Position numbers and translations under genes: made by a program. Shown in pieces: positions 52,379-61,503 of a DNA stretch of 64,000 bases. The stretch lies in assembly GCA_009787085.1 (NCBI GenBank), contig WRGR01000044.1, forward strand, positions 17,017 through 81,016. Reading direction: 5' to 3'. Within the stretch, counting starts at the first letter, position 1. Each line of letters starts with the position of its first letter. A model generated the notes under the pieces. That model made no database searches. It had not been told where the DNA came from and worked only from the letters and a program-made list of their open reading frames with translations. The stretch is from Actinomycetes bacterium. GTDB taxonomy: Bacteria > Actinomycetota > Coriobacteriia > Coriobacteriales > UBA8131.

Positions 52379-55300
52379 TCAGTTGCAGCCGCGCTTCAAG
52401 TAGGCGTATCGACCATCAACAGCTGCCAGCAGCTTGCGTATATCGACCGGCAGCTCGGCGCTGTCGATGCCGCCTTCAACCAACCGCCCGTCCTCCAGGC
52501 GCAGACGGTAGCGACCGTCGCCCAATGGCAGCAGGCCTCGATTGTCTTGACTGTCTTGGAAGTCCTCAACCGTCGCAAAAAGCGTCAACTTGTTGATATA
52601 TGGTTTTTCAGCAGAGGGACAAAAGACCGCGCAGTTGCCGCATTCGTTGCAAAGGCCGTCAAGGTGCAGTATCTGATGGCGCTTGGTCAGTGGCGCTGGG
52701 TCGGCGCCTAAGTCGATGCTGACATTAGCGCGGTTCGGGCAGACATCGACACATATCTCACAAACCGTATCGCATCCTAGACAGCGTTCGGCATCCAGAC
52801 CAACTGCTTGGTCGCCGTGTTTGGCATCCAGCAGCACTGCCTTCTTGGCAATCAGCTGCTCACGGCTGGCCGCACTCTGATAGTCCACAAAGTCCGGGGT
52901 TAAATCAAGCTCATCCAAAATGTCACTGGCCGCTGCCTTGGCATCGGCCATGGCCTGGACAACGGTCTTTGGCCCCGCCTTGCAGTCGCCGATTACGTAG
53001 ACGCCGGCCAGTGAGCTGAGGTTGTTAGCCGAAAGCTGCGGCAGGCCGCGATCACCCAAGGCCAAGCCGTTCTTCTCGAACAGGGCGGTATCGACGCTGG
53101 CACCAACTGCGCTGATCACAGTGTCGAAGCGCAGCTCCTCGCGGCTGCCGCTGGCGGCCACACTGGCGCGCCCAGAGCTGTCTGCCGCCCCCAGCTCCAT
53201 GATGTCACAGGTCAACACGCCGTCGGCAAAGCTTACCGGGGCACGCAGCTCGACCACTTGCACACCATCGGCCAAGGCCAACCGCAGCTCTTCTGGCTGG
53301 GCCGGCATCTCCGCCATGGTGCGACGGTAAACTAGGCTCGCCTGGGCGACCCCCTGATTGCGGGCCGCCGCCCGAGCACAGTCCATAGCCACGTCGCCAC
53401 CGCCGATGACAGCAACTGTGCTGCCCAGCTCAAGCGTCAGGCCGGAGGCCTTGGAGCGCTCCAGAAAGTCCAAGGCATCGATTACCCGCTGGCCGTCCAC
53501 CGGGATGTCGCTTCTCCCCTGCTTCCAGGCACCGGTAGCAATGATCACGTAGTCGAACTCTTGTCGCAGCTTTCCGAGGTCATAGTCTGCATCCGAGTTG
53601 AACTCAAAACTCACCCCGTTGGCAACAGCAAGATCCAAGTCCAGATGCAAGTCGGCCTGCGATATCCTGAATTCCGGAATCACAGCAGCGACGATGCCCA
53701 AGGCCTGCGAGCGCTGCTCCCGAACGTATGCCGCCACACCGTTGCGGCGCAAGTAGCTGGCGGCCGCAATGCCGGCCGGGCCGGCGCCAATGACCAACAC
53801 CTTCTTGTCTGTCCGTAGGGCTGGGGCGCTATGGCTGGCGCTCCAGTCAGCCTCAGCGGCCAACACGGCGGCCTTCTTGGCTTGGCGGATCTGCAAGGAC
53901 TCGTCGTAGTCCAAACGAGTACAGTATGCTTGGCACTGATGGTCGCAGATCGTTCCGGTCACTGCCGGCAAGACGTTGTCGTTGACGATGACCTCGAAGG
54001 CCTGCTGCATCTGATGAGCAGCGACCTTCTCCATATAAGCTGGGATTTTCTGGTTGATGGGGCAACCGCTGGCCGAACAGGGCGCTGCACCGCAGTCAAA
54101 CAGCTTCAGCGCACCAATGCCTTTGCGCGAGCCGGCGCTGCGGTACTCTTTGTGGTAGCGCCGCCAGCTACCAAGGCTGGCAGCCAATGACTCCAGGGCG
54201 GCCACATTGACCCGGGTGACCTGTGGATCGGTGTGTCCTTCGGCAATTGCTGCCAACTGGGATAAACGCTCATAGCCGCCAGGTTTCAGCAAGGTGGTGG
54301 CCATGGTCACCGGTCGGATACCGGTAACCAGCAGGTGCGCCAAATTGAAGGCATCGGCACCACCGGAATAGGATATCTGCAGTTTGCCGTCGGTGGCCTG
54401 AGCCAAGCGCTTGGCAACATTCAAGGAGAGGGAGAAGAGCGCCCGTCCGGACATATACATCTCCTCACCGGGCAGCTCACCGTGCTTGATATCCACTGGG
54501 AAGGTATTGGTCACCTTGACTCCGAAGTCCAGTCCCAACCGGTCGGCTTCGGCCTGCAGGCGTAGGATCATTGCTTGGGCATCGGCAAACTGCAAGTCCT
54601 CCAAGAAGTGATGCGCATCGAAGCTGACATACTTAAAACCCATCTCGTCCAATAGCCGCCGTGCCTCGGCGTAGCCCAAAAGGGTCGGGTTGCACTTGAT
54701 CGAGGTGTGGAAGCCCTTGCCCACCAGCAGGTGGTGGGCGATACGCTCGATCTCGTCAGCCGGGCAGCCATGCAGGGTGGAGAGGGTGACGCTGTCCGAG
54801 ATCTTGGCCGGGATAGTTTGAAGGTCAGCGGCGGTGAGATTCGTGAAACGTTGCAGGTTGGCAGATGCCCAGGCTAGGCATTCTCGCCAGATAGCGCTGC
54901 TGGCAGCGTTGCGCATATTGTTCAGGTAACCGTCGATTTTCTCCGACTGCACACCCTCTAAGCTATAGCCGACGCTCATATTGAAGACTAAGCCGCATCC
55001 CAGACCGTGTTCCATTCCTAGCAGGTGACAGGCCACCCAAGCCTTGACGTACTCCTCAAAGGCCTGCTGTACTGTCAGTTCCGTCGACCACTCCACGTTG
55101 TAGCACTCGTCAGTGGCGTTGATGCACGGCCTGGGCACACATGCCGCCAGTTCTGAGCCGTCCAAGGTCTGCACCGTCTTCAACTCGATGAAGCGGCTGC
55201 CGGCTAGATAGGCAGCGACAATGTTTTCGGCTAGCTGGGAGTTGGGGCCGGCCGCAGGCCCGATCGGAGAGTCGATGTCCACCCCGTAGCGGCTCATCCG

Positions 55301-55426
55301 GGCCTTGGAGTCGTTACGGTAAAACTTGTCTTTCCTGATACCGAATATCGATTGGCTTTGCCGGTATTCGCCGAGGATCATCTCCATCAGCTCAGCAAAA
55401 GCCAACGGGCGCATGGTTTCACTCAT
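52379..55426 (-). CDS. ygfK: YgfK-type iron-sulfur flavoprotein oxidoreductase
   Basis: 1015 residues. After an N-terminal barrel-like region (GVDIDSPIGPAAGPNSQLAE, like dihydropyrimidine/dihydroorotate dehydrogenases), a GltD-type part begins with CGAAPCSASGCPIN near 443-455, then the FAD loop VLVIGAGPAGIAAASYL near 542 and the NAD(P) loop VAVIGGGDVAMDCARAA. The C-terminus has two ferredoxin motifs (about 880-895 and 924-940). It was named putative selenate reductase, but in the urate cluster it is thought to be a redox enzyme acting on the purine route. It could pass electrons to or from the XdhD-like enzyme, which has no flavin subunit here. Confidence 0.88.
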   Translation of the reverse strand: MSETMRPLAFAELMEMILGEYRQSQSIFGIRKDKFYRNDSKARMSRYGVDIDSPIGPAAGPNSQLAENIVAAYLAGSRFIELKTVQTLDGSELAACVPRPCINATDECYNVEWSTELTVQQAFEEYVKAWVACHLLGMEHGLGCGLVFNMSVGYSLEGVQSEKIDGYLNNMRNAASSAIWRECLAWASANLQRFTNLTAADLQTIPAKISDSVTLSTLHGCPADEIERIAHHLLVGKGFHTSIKCNPTLLGYAEARRLLDEMGFKYVSFDAHHFLEDLQFADAQAMILRLQAEADRLGLDFGVKVTNTFPVDIKHGELPGEEMYMSGRALFSLSLNVAKRLAQATDGKLQISYSGGADAFNLAHLLVTGIRPVTMATTLLKPGGYERLSQLAAIAEGHTDPQVTRVNVAALESLAASLGSWRRYHKEYRSAGSRKGIGALKLFDCGAAPCSASGCPINQKIPAYMEKVAAHQMQQAFEVIVNDNVLPAVTGTICDHQCQAYCTRLDYDESLQIRQAKKAAVLAAEADWSASHSAPALRTDKKVLVIGAGPAGIAAASYLRRNGVAAYVREQRSQALGIVAAVIPEFRISQADLHLDLDLAVANGVSFEFNSDADYDLGKLRQEFDYVIIATGAWKQGRSDIPVDGQRVIDALDFLERSKASGLTLELGSTVAVIGGGDVAMDCARAAARNQGVAQASLVYRRTMAEMPAQPEELRLALADGVQVVELRAPVSFADGVLTCDIMELGAADSSGRASVAASGSREELRFDTVISAVGASVDTALFEKNGLALGDRGLPQLSANNLSSLAGVYVIGDCKAGPKTVVQAMADAKAAASDILDELDLTPDFVDYQSAASREQLIAKKAVLLDAKHGDQAVGLDAERCLGCDTVCEICVDVCPNRANVSIDLGADPAPLTKRHQILHLDGLCNECGNCAVFCPSAEKPYINKLTLFATVEDFQDSQDNRGLLPLGDGRYRLRLEDGRLVEGGIDSAELPVDIRKLLAAVDGRYAYLKRGCN

Positions 55427-55450
55427 CTGTCAACACTCCTTCTAGGCATC

Positions 55451-56398
55451 TCAGGCATCTGCCTTGATGCGGGTGCCTGTTTTGCCAGCAATGCCGTCCC
55501 GGGCACGATCCAGCTCGGTGATCAAGGCCTCCCGTCCCGGGCCGGAACGGGCAAAATTGATGGCCGCTCGCACTTTCGGCTCCATCGACCCCTTGCCAAA
55601 CTGCCCTTGGTCAGCAAATTCCGCTGCCTCGCTGACGCTCAGCACATCCAGCTGACGTTCGGCCGGCTTTCCGAAATCGATGCAGACTTTCTCTACAGCT
55701 GTCAGTATCACCAGCAGCTCGGCATCGACCAACTCGGCGATCTTCTCTGCCGTCAGGTCCTTGTCGACCACTGCCCGTTGGCCACGGTAACGGCTGTCAA
55801 GCATTGCCACCGGAATGCCGCCACCGCCGCCGGCGATCGGCACCTGTCCGGCGGCTAACAGCGCCTTGATCGTCTCAATCTCCACAATGTCCAAGGGCTG
55901 AGGCGATGAGACAACCTGGCGCCAGCCGCGCCCGGAGTCCTCCATCACTGAGAGGCCGAACTCTTTGAGTTTGGCGGCCTCGTTGGCACTCATGAAGTTG
56001 CCGATCGGCTTGCTGGGGCTTTCGAAAGCTGGATCCTCGGGGTCGACCACCACTTGGGTGACTACTGTTGCCACTTGGGTGCTGTTATTGCGTCTGTCCA
56101 GTTCAGCGCGGATCACATTTTGCAGGTCGTAGCCGATATAGCCTTGGCTCAGTGCCACACAAACCGACATCGGCAGAATCGGAAATGCCTTATCCGCACG
56201 AGCTGCCGTCTCAAAGGCGGCCAGTATCATCCCTACTTGGGGGCCATTGCCATGCACCAAGACTAGCTCGTGCCCCTCTTCGATCAGATCAACAATGGCA
56301 GATGCAGCGATCTTGGCCGCCCGCATCTGCTCGTCCAGGTTGTCGCCTAGGGCATTGCCGCCCAGCGCTACTACGATACGTTTCTTACCATCAGCCAT
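55451..56398 (-). CDS. arcC: Carbamate kinase (YqeA/ArcC type)
   Basis: 315 residues from ATG 56398, with AGGAGG at a good distance. The sequence IVVALGGNALG opens the amino-acid-kinase fold, followed by VLVHGNGPQVG. It transfers phosphate from carbamoyl phosphate to ADP, giving ATP, ammonia and carbon dioxide. Next to ygeW, a carbamoyltransferase homologue, it forms the energy-yielding end of carbamoyl-group removal. Confidence 0.93.
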   Translation of the reverse strand: MADGKKRIVVALGGNALGDNLDEQMRAAKIAASAIVDLIEEGHELVLVHGNGPQVGMILAAFETAARADKAFPILPMSVCVALSQGYIGYDLQNVIRAELDRRNNSTQVATVVTQVVVDPEDPAFESPSKPIGNFMSANEAAKLKEFGLSVMEDSGRGWRQVVSSPQPLDIVEIETIKALLAAGQVPIAGGGGGIPVAMLDSRYRGQRAVVDKDLTAEKIAELVDAELLVILTAVEKVCIDFGKPAERQLDVLSVSEAAEFADQGQFGKGSMEPKVRAAINFARSGPGREALITELDRARDGIAGKTGTRIKADA

Positions 56399-56443
56399 CG
56401 AAAAGCCTCCTAGTCTCTTTGGCATTGTCTGATTAACCAGCGT

Positions 56444-57637
56444 TTAGACAAAAAAACGGGGCGTGTTGCGCTTGATTAACTCCTCGAACTTAGCAACCGG
56501 GTCCTTGATGCGGGAAAGCACGATCATCGCGGCGATGATATAGGGCTTGTGGCTGGCCTCCTTGTAGAGGGGCACCCGGTAGCGGTCGAAGACCGATCCG
56601 TCAACCTCGCCTTCCTGGCAGCTGACACCGCTGATGTCGGCAGGCAGACAGTGCATATAGAGCGCCTTGCCGCCTGCGGTCGTGGCCATCAACGCTTCAG
56701 TGGCTGCCCAGTCCTTGTAGTTGGCGTTCTCGGCCAAAAGCTCCTTTTCCAGGGCCTTGATGCCTTCGGAGTCGCCGGCGCTGTAAAGGTTGGTACGACG
56801 CTCCATAGACTTAAACGATGCCCAGCTCTTGGGGTAGACGAAGTCGGCATCGGCGAAGGCCTCGGCCATGTTATTGGTCTTGGAGAAGCTGCCGCCGCTG
56901 GCCTTGGCGTTTTGGACGGCGATTTCCTCCACATCCGGCATGATCTCGTAGCCTGTGGGATGGGCTAACACCACGTCCATGCCGAAGCGGGTCATCAGGC
57001 CGACGATGCCCTGGGGCACTGAAAGCGGCTTGCCGTAGGAGGGGGAATAGGCCCAAGTCATGGCCAGTTTCTTGCCCTTCAGCTGCTCCACACCACCCAT
57101 GCTGGTGATGATGTGGTTCATGTCCGCCATGCTCTGGGTGGGATGGTCGATATCGCTTTGCAGGTTGACGAGGTTCGGGCGCTGCTCCAAGTTGCCGTCC
57201 TCAAAACCTTCCTTCAAGGCCAATGAAACCTCACGCATGTAGCTGTCGCCTTTGCCAATGAACATGTCGTCGCGGATGCCAACAACATCGGCCATAAATG
57301 AAACCATGTTCGCCGTCTCTCGCACTGTCTCGCCATGGGCGATCTGGCTTTTACCCTCGTCTAGGTCCTGTACGGTCAGCCCGAGCAAGTTGGCGGCCGA
57401 GGCGAAGCTGAAACGGGTGCGGGTGGAGTTGTCACGGAACAGTGACACCGCCAAGCCGCTGTCAAAGATGCGCGGCGAGATGTTCTGCTCACGCATTGCC
57501 CGCAGGATATCGGCGACCGTATAGGTGGCCATCAGCTCATCGTAGCTTTTCTCCCAAGTCAAGAAGAAGTCGTCTGCGAACATCGTCTTGAAATCAAGGC
57601 CGGACAGTCGGTCGATCAGGGTCTTCAGGTCTGTCAT
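56444..57637 (-). CDS. ygeW: YgeW-family carbamoyltransferase
   Basis: 397 residues of the aspartate/ornithine carbamoyltransferase superfamily. The carbamoyl-phosphate loop is SLFRDNSTRTRFS at residues 65-77, and the C-terminal motif is MHCLPAD. The YgeW branch differs from OTC and ATC in its amino-acid-side residues. In the urate clusters it is presumed to run in the phosphorolysis direction on a ureido intermediate, releasing carbamoyl phosphate for the kinase encoded next door. Confidence 0.92.
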   Translation of the reverse strand: MTDLKTLIDRLSGLDFKTMFADDFFLTWEKSYDELMATYTVADILRAMREQNISPRIFDSGLAVSLFRDNSTRTRFSFASAANLLGLTVQDLDEGKSQIAHGETVRETANMVSFMADVVGIRDDMFIGKGDSYMREVSLALKEGFEDGNLEQRPNLVNLQSDIDHPTQSMADMNHIITSMGGVEQLKGKKLAMTWAYSPSYGKPLSVPQGIVGLMTRFGMDVVLAHPTGYEIMPDVEEIAVQNAKASGGSFSKTNNMAEAFADADFVYPKSWASFKSMERRTNLYSAGDSEGIKALEKELLAENANYKDWAATEALMATTAGGKALYMHCLPADISGVSCQEGEVDGSVFDRYRVPLYKEASHKPYIIAAMIVLSRIKDPVAKFEELIKRNTPRFFV

Positions 57638-57707
57638 TTAGGTGCTCCTCTCGACTCCTGCCAAACAGGAGTCAATTCTCGGTAGTATTGCGGTGTTGCA
57701 GCTAGTC

Positions 57708-58907
57708 TTACTGGGACTCGGTATACAGTGTCGGAATGGCGGCATAGACTGCGGCACAGCGTACCAAGTCGTCTTTCCAAGTCTTCTCGTTGGGGGCATG
57801 GGCTTGATCCTCATGCCCGGGGCCAAAGCCGATGCAGGGGATACCGTTGCGGCCCATGATGGCCACACCGTTGGTAGAAAATGTCCACTTGTCGACTTTC
57901 GGCTCGCCGTACATGCCCCGATAGGCGGCAACTGCGGCCTTGGTGGCCGGGGCATCCTCTGGGATCACCCAAGTCGGGAAGAAGCACTCTATGGGATAAA
58001 GAACGCCGGTATAGCTGGGACGCTCATAGCTGTACATCGAAACCTTGGCATCATACTTGCCAATGCTCGGCAAGGCACGCAGCTCCTCTAAGGCCATCTC
58101 CCAAGTCTCGCCATCGGTCAGGCGGCGGTCGATGGAGATGGCGCAGCTGTCGGCCACGGCGCAACGCGACGGCGAGGTGAAGAAGATCTCGGAGACTGTG
58201 AGGGTGCCTTTGCCTAGGAACTCGTCATAGTGCAGCCGCTCGTTGAGTTCTTTGACCTCGCCGATGATCTCGGCCATCTTGTAAATGGCGTTGTCGCCGC
58301 GCTCCGGGGCACTGCCGTGGCAGGAGACACCCTTGACATCCACCCTGATCTCCATGCGACCACGATGGCCACGGTAGATATTGCCGTCGGTCGGCTCGGT
58401 GATCACCACGAACTCCGGACGGATATCCTCTTCGTTGATCATGTAGTGCCAGCAGAGGCCGTCACAGTCCTCCTCCTGCACGGTGCCGGTCACCATGACT
58501 TGGTATTTGTCATTGAGCAGGCCGAGATCTTTCATGATCTTCGCCCCGTAGACCGCCGAGATAACGCCGCCGAGCTGATCAGAAGTGCCGCGGCCGCCGA
58601 TCTCGGTGTCGTTCTCGTAGCCCTCGAAGGGGTCGAAATCCCAATTCTCGATATTGCCGACACCCACTGTGTCGATGTGACCGTCGAAGGCGATCAGGGT
58701 CTTGCCTTTGCCCATCCGACCGACGACGTTGCCCATCTTATCCGTGCCGGCCTCGTCGAAGCCCAACTTCTTCATCTCCTCAACGATACGTTCAGCCGTT
58801 GCCTTTTCTTGTGTACTTTCGCCTGGAAGGCTTATCACATCCCGCAGAAAACGGGTCATGTCCGCACGATAGCCTTCTGCTGCTGCCTTGATTGCTTGGT
58901 AGTCCAT
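57708..58907 (-). CDS. ygeY: M20-family hydrolase YgeY
   Basis: 399 residues from ATG 58907, with GGAGAGA upstream. Zinc ligands are His77 and Asp79 in DGHIDTVG, then RGTSDQLGG and [10 protein letters not shown] (the catalytic Glu-Glu pair). YgeY belongs to the ArgE/DapE branch of M20 amidohydrolases and is always paired with ygeX and ygeW. Likely job: hydrolysing an amide or ureido bond on the way to 2,3-diaminopropionate; this is inference. A 140-bp gap separates it from ygeX. Confidence 0.9.
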   Translation of the reverse strand: MDYQAIKAAAEGYRADMTRFLRDVISLPGESTQEKATAERIVEEMKKLGFDEAGTDKMGNVVGRMGKGKTLIAFDGHIDTVGVGNIENWDFDPFEGYENDTEIGGRGTSDQLGGVISAVYGAKIMKDLGLLNDKYQVMVTGTVQEEDCDGLCWHYMINEEDIRPEFVVITEPTDGNIYRGHRGRMEIRVDVKGVSCHGSAPERGDNAIYKMAEIIGEVKELNERLHYDEFLGKGTLTVSEIFFTSPSRCAVADSCAISIDRRLTDGETWEMALEELRALPSIGKYDAKVSMYSYERPSYTGVLYPIECFFPTWVIPEDAPATKAAVAAYRGMYGEPKVDKWTFSTNGVAIMGRNGIPCIGFGPGHEDQAHAPNEKTWKDDLVRCAAVYAAIPTLYTESQ

Positions 58908-59047
58908 AAAATCTCTCCTAATCATTGTCAGTTTACTGCTTGTTGTTGGTTGGTCGTTTATTGCTTCGACGATCATTGTTGGGCATTGTTCGTTCATTGC
59001 ACTATTGCCGGGCGTAGCCGTTGGATGGGCAAGTCCGGCAAGTCTGC

Positions 59048-60262
59048 CTATTGGTACGACGGGCAATAGCCGTCCCAGACCACCTTGCGGTAACATTCTG
59101 GGTCGGTGTCACCCTCGGTGCTGAAGCAGAGTATCACCGAGCTCGGCCCCAAGCCCAAGGCTTGGCGGAATTCTGCGTAGTTGTCGTCGGTTAGTATTAC
59201 TGAAACCAAGCCGACACCCACCGCCCCGGACTCGCCGGAAAGCACCGGGCTGTCGCCGGGAAGCGGGGCGGCCAAAAGGCGCATACCACGCCCCGACACC
59301 CAGTCCGGCGCTGAGACGAAGAAGCGCGTCCGGCGTTTCAATATCTCCCAGGAGATGGTACTGGCCTCGCCGCAGGCCAGGCCGGCCATAATGGTTGCCA
59401 AATCGCCACCGACACTTACCAGCGCACCGGCTTCGGCCGAGCGGAACAAGCAGTCTGCTGCTGCTGCCTCGATCACCGTGGTCAGTGGACAGGCATCCTG
59501 ATAACTGGCAGCAAAGTAACCTTGGACAGCTCCGGCCAGCGACCCCACGCCAGCTTGAACGAAAATATGCGTCGGGCCGCCCGACTCTGCTGCCCACAGC
59601 TGCTCGTCGGCCTCACTGGCCATCGTCGCGTAGCCCTGCATAATCCAGCCGGGTATCTCCTCGTAGCCTTCCCAAGCGGTGTCCTGTACCATCACGCCGT
59701 GAGGATCGGCGGCAGCCAAGGCATTGGCTGCCCGCACCGCGTCATCATAGTTCATATCGGTTACCGAAGCCTGAGCACCTTCTTTGCGGATGTTCTCCAA
59801 GCGAGCCTGGGAACTGCCCTTGGGCATCAAGACAACCGACTTCTGCCCCAGCCGGTTGGCAGCCCAAGCCACGCCCCGGCCATGGTTGCCGTCGGTTGCT
59901 GTGTAGAAGGTGATATCGCCGATTGCGTCTCTGGTCTGCTTCGAGATGATCCGCTCAAAGGAGAGCTCCGAGATATCCTTGCCCAAGCGCTGGGCGATGT
60001 AATTGCCAACCGCAAAGCTACCGCCGAGAACCTTAAAAGCGTTCAATCCAAAGCGATAGGACTCATCCTTAACGTAAATCCCCTTGACACCGAGGTAGGC
60101 CGCAAGGCCGTCCAGCTTGGCCAGAGGCGTCGGAGCATAGCCCGGAATCGAGGCATGAAATGCCCTCACCTTGCCTACTTGGCCGGGTGCCAGCAGGTTG
60201 AGGTTGGGCACATCTTTGTCGGCAGGCATCCGGTTTGCAACCCATTTTACGGCTTCTGGCAT
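59048..60262 (-). CDS. ygeX: 2,3-diaminopropionate ammonia-lyase YgeX
   Basis: 404 residues of PLP fold type II. The PLP lysine is Lys77 in [10 protein letters not shown], preceded by [11 protein letters not shown]; the phosphate loop is [12 protein letters not shown]. It splits 2,3-diaminopropionate into pyruvate and two ammonia. The released 2-aminoacrylate intermediate is a substrate for RidA, whose gene is 42 bp upstream. Confidence 0.93.
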   Translation of the reverse strand: MPEAVKWVANRMPADKDVPNLNLLAPGQVGKVRAFHASIPGYAPTPLAKLDGLAAYLGVKGIYVKDESYRFGLNAFKVLGGSFAVGNYIAQRLGKDISELSFERIISKQTRDAIGDITFYTATDGNHGRGVAWAANRLGQKSVVLMPKGSSQARLENIRKEGAQASVTDMNYDDAVRAANALAAADPHGVMVQDTAWEGYEEIPGWIMQGYATMASEADEQLWAAESGGPTHIFVQAGVGSLAGAVQGYFAASYQDACPLTTVIEAAAADCLFRSAEAGALVSVGGDLATIMAGLACGEASTISWEILKRRTRFFVSAPDWVSGRGMRLLAAPLPGDSPVLSGESGAVGVGLVSVILTDDNYAEFRQALGLGPSSVILCFSTEGDTDPECYRKVVWDGYCPSYQ

Positions 60263-60304
60263 CTGTAACCCTCTCTGAGCTGGTTTTCGGACATGGTCTT
60301 GGCC

Positions 60305-60691
60305 TCAATCGACATAGGCCACGGCCTCGATCTCCACCAATACACCCTTTGGCAGCGCCTTGACAGCGACTGCCGAGCGGGAAGGCAGTTGTTGGCCTGT
60401 GAAGTAGTCGGAGTAGACATCGTTGACGGCCGCGAAGTCCGCCATATCCTGCATAAAGACTGTGGTTTTGACGACATTCTGAAGGGAACTGCCGGCAGCC
60501 TGCAACACTTCCTTGAGGTTTTGCAGCACTTGGTGGCACTGGCTCTGGACATCTGTGCCTACCACCTCACCGCTTACTGGGTCGAGGGGGATCTGCCCGG
60601 AAGTAAATACCAGCTGGCAGATCTGGTTGGCTTGGGCATAAGGGCCAATGGCCGCCGGTGCCTTGTCTGTCGCAACAATAGCTCTTTCCAT
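60305..60691 (-). CDS. ridA: RidA family enamine/imine deaminase
   Basis: 128 residues. The family segments GPYAQANQI, TSGQIPLDPVSGE and LPKGVLVEIEAVAYVD are all present, including the arginine in SRSAVAV and the glutamate that hold the carboxylate and water. RidA hydrolyses reactive 2-aminoacrylate to pyruvate and ammonia. Being next to ygeX, it probably detoxifies and speeds the last step of the pathway. Confidence 0.94.
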   Translation of the reverse strand: MERAIVATDKAPAAIGPYAQANQICQLVFTSGQIPLDPVSGEVVGTDVQSQCHQVLQNLKEVLQAAGSSLQNVVKTTVFMQDMADFAAVNDVYSDYFTGQQLPSRSAVAVKALPKGVLVEIEAVAYVD

Positions 60692-60741
60692 TCATTTCTC
60701 CTTTACTGATACCTGTACTGATAACCAGCCATACCGCCCGT

Positions 60742-61386
60742 TCAGTGGCACGGCTTTTCCCCTAGATAGTTGTATAACGTGAATTTCGACATACCGAAGT
60801 ACTCAGCGATTCGCTCGGAGCTCTTCTTGATCAACAAGGCACCCTTGCTGTCCAGATACTGGACAGCCTCGACCTTGTCGTCTTTGGTCATTGCCGACAC
60901 TGGCTTGCCGCTAATCTGCCTGGCTTCCTCGATCATCTGGTCGAGCAGGTCGCTGATATTGTCGGACATACTGTTAATGCTGCCGGCCTCTTGCTCAGCG
61001 AGACAGAGGTCGTTGATCGTGCGGCTGACCAAAACCAAGTCACTGATGTCGTAGTTGATGCAGAAGACGGCGATCACCTCGCCATCGGGGTTGCGGACGT
61101 TCACTGAGGAGCATTTCAGCATCTTGCCATTCGGAGCCTTAAGAACATAGGCGAACTTGTCTTGGATGTCCTTGTTGCGCATTGCTTCGACTACGATCTC
61201 GGTGGCCTCACCTCCGACCTTGCGCCCGCTGACCTGCCCATTCTCAATGATGGCGATAGTGTTCTCCACTCCTCTGGTGGTGTTGTGGACAACAACCTCA
61301 CAATTTGGCCCAAATTGCCTAGCCATGGCTTTGGCAATGCTGGCAAGCACGGGCTGGATTCTTTCGAAATCATGGGGTTCTGACAT
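60742..61386 (-). CDS. PAS-HTH transcriptional regulator (YheO/DauR type)
   Basis: 214 residues from ATG 61386, with AAAGGAG upstream. The N-terminal PAS_6-type sensor covers residues 10-125 (ANGKM-like ligand region, AVFCINYDISDL). The C-terminal HTH (residues 165-214) reads DKVEAVQYLDSKGALLIKKS and ends TLYNYLGEK. Relatives regulate amino-acid catabolism. Its own strong promoter overlaps an inverted repeat (61433-61465), so it is probably an autoregulated sensor of a purine intermediate and likely controls ridA to hyuA. Confidence 0.88.
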   Translation of the reverse strand: MSEPHDFERIQPVLASIAKAMARQFGPNCEVVVHNTTRGVENTIAIIENGQVSGRKVGGEATEIVVEAMRNKDIQDKFAYVLKAPNGKMLKCSSVNVRNPDGEVIAVFCINYDISDLVLVSRTINDLCLAEQEAGSINSMSDNISDLLDQMIEEARQISGKPVSAMTKDDKVEAVQYLDSKGALLIKKSSERIAEYFGMSKFTLYNYLGEKPCH

Positions 61387-61406
61387 GTTGGTCTCCTTTC
61401 GTACCA

Positions 61407-61435
61407 AGAATACCATCCCCACCCTGATAAGTCAA
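61407..61435 (-). promoter_or_regulatory. Strong promoter in front of the PAS-HTH regulator
   Basis: On the minus strand TTGACT (61435-61430) and TATTCT (61412-61407) have the optimal 17-bp spacer. Transcription would start near 61400 and give a very short leader with AAAGGAG. Confidence 0.75.
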
Positions 61436-61465
61436 CATTTTATGAGAATATCTAACAAAATGTTG
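61433..61465. promoter_or_regulatory. Operator candidate CAACATTTT-N15-AAAATGTTG
   Basis: Perfect 9-bp arms at 61433-61441 and 61457-61465 around 15 nt. The minus-strand downstream arm overlaps the first three bases of the -35 of the regulator promoter. It could bind the regulator itself, giving control of the downstream cluster, or act as a hairpin ending the guaD transcript. Confidence 0.65.
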
Positions 61466-61503
61466 AATCACTTCCTTCAAGATAAGCCAGGCGGCTGCGT
61501 TGA

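Noticed and set aside
52379..55426. Dedicated selenate reductase
   Set aside because: The name is historical. The context is a purine cluster and nothing in the sequence points to selenate.
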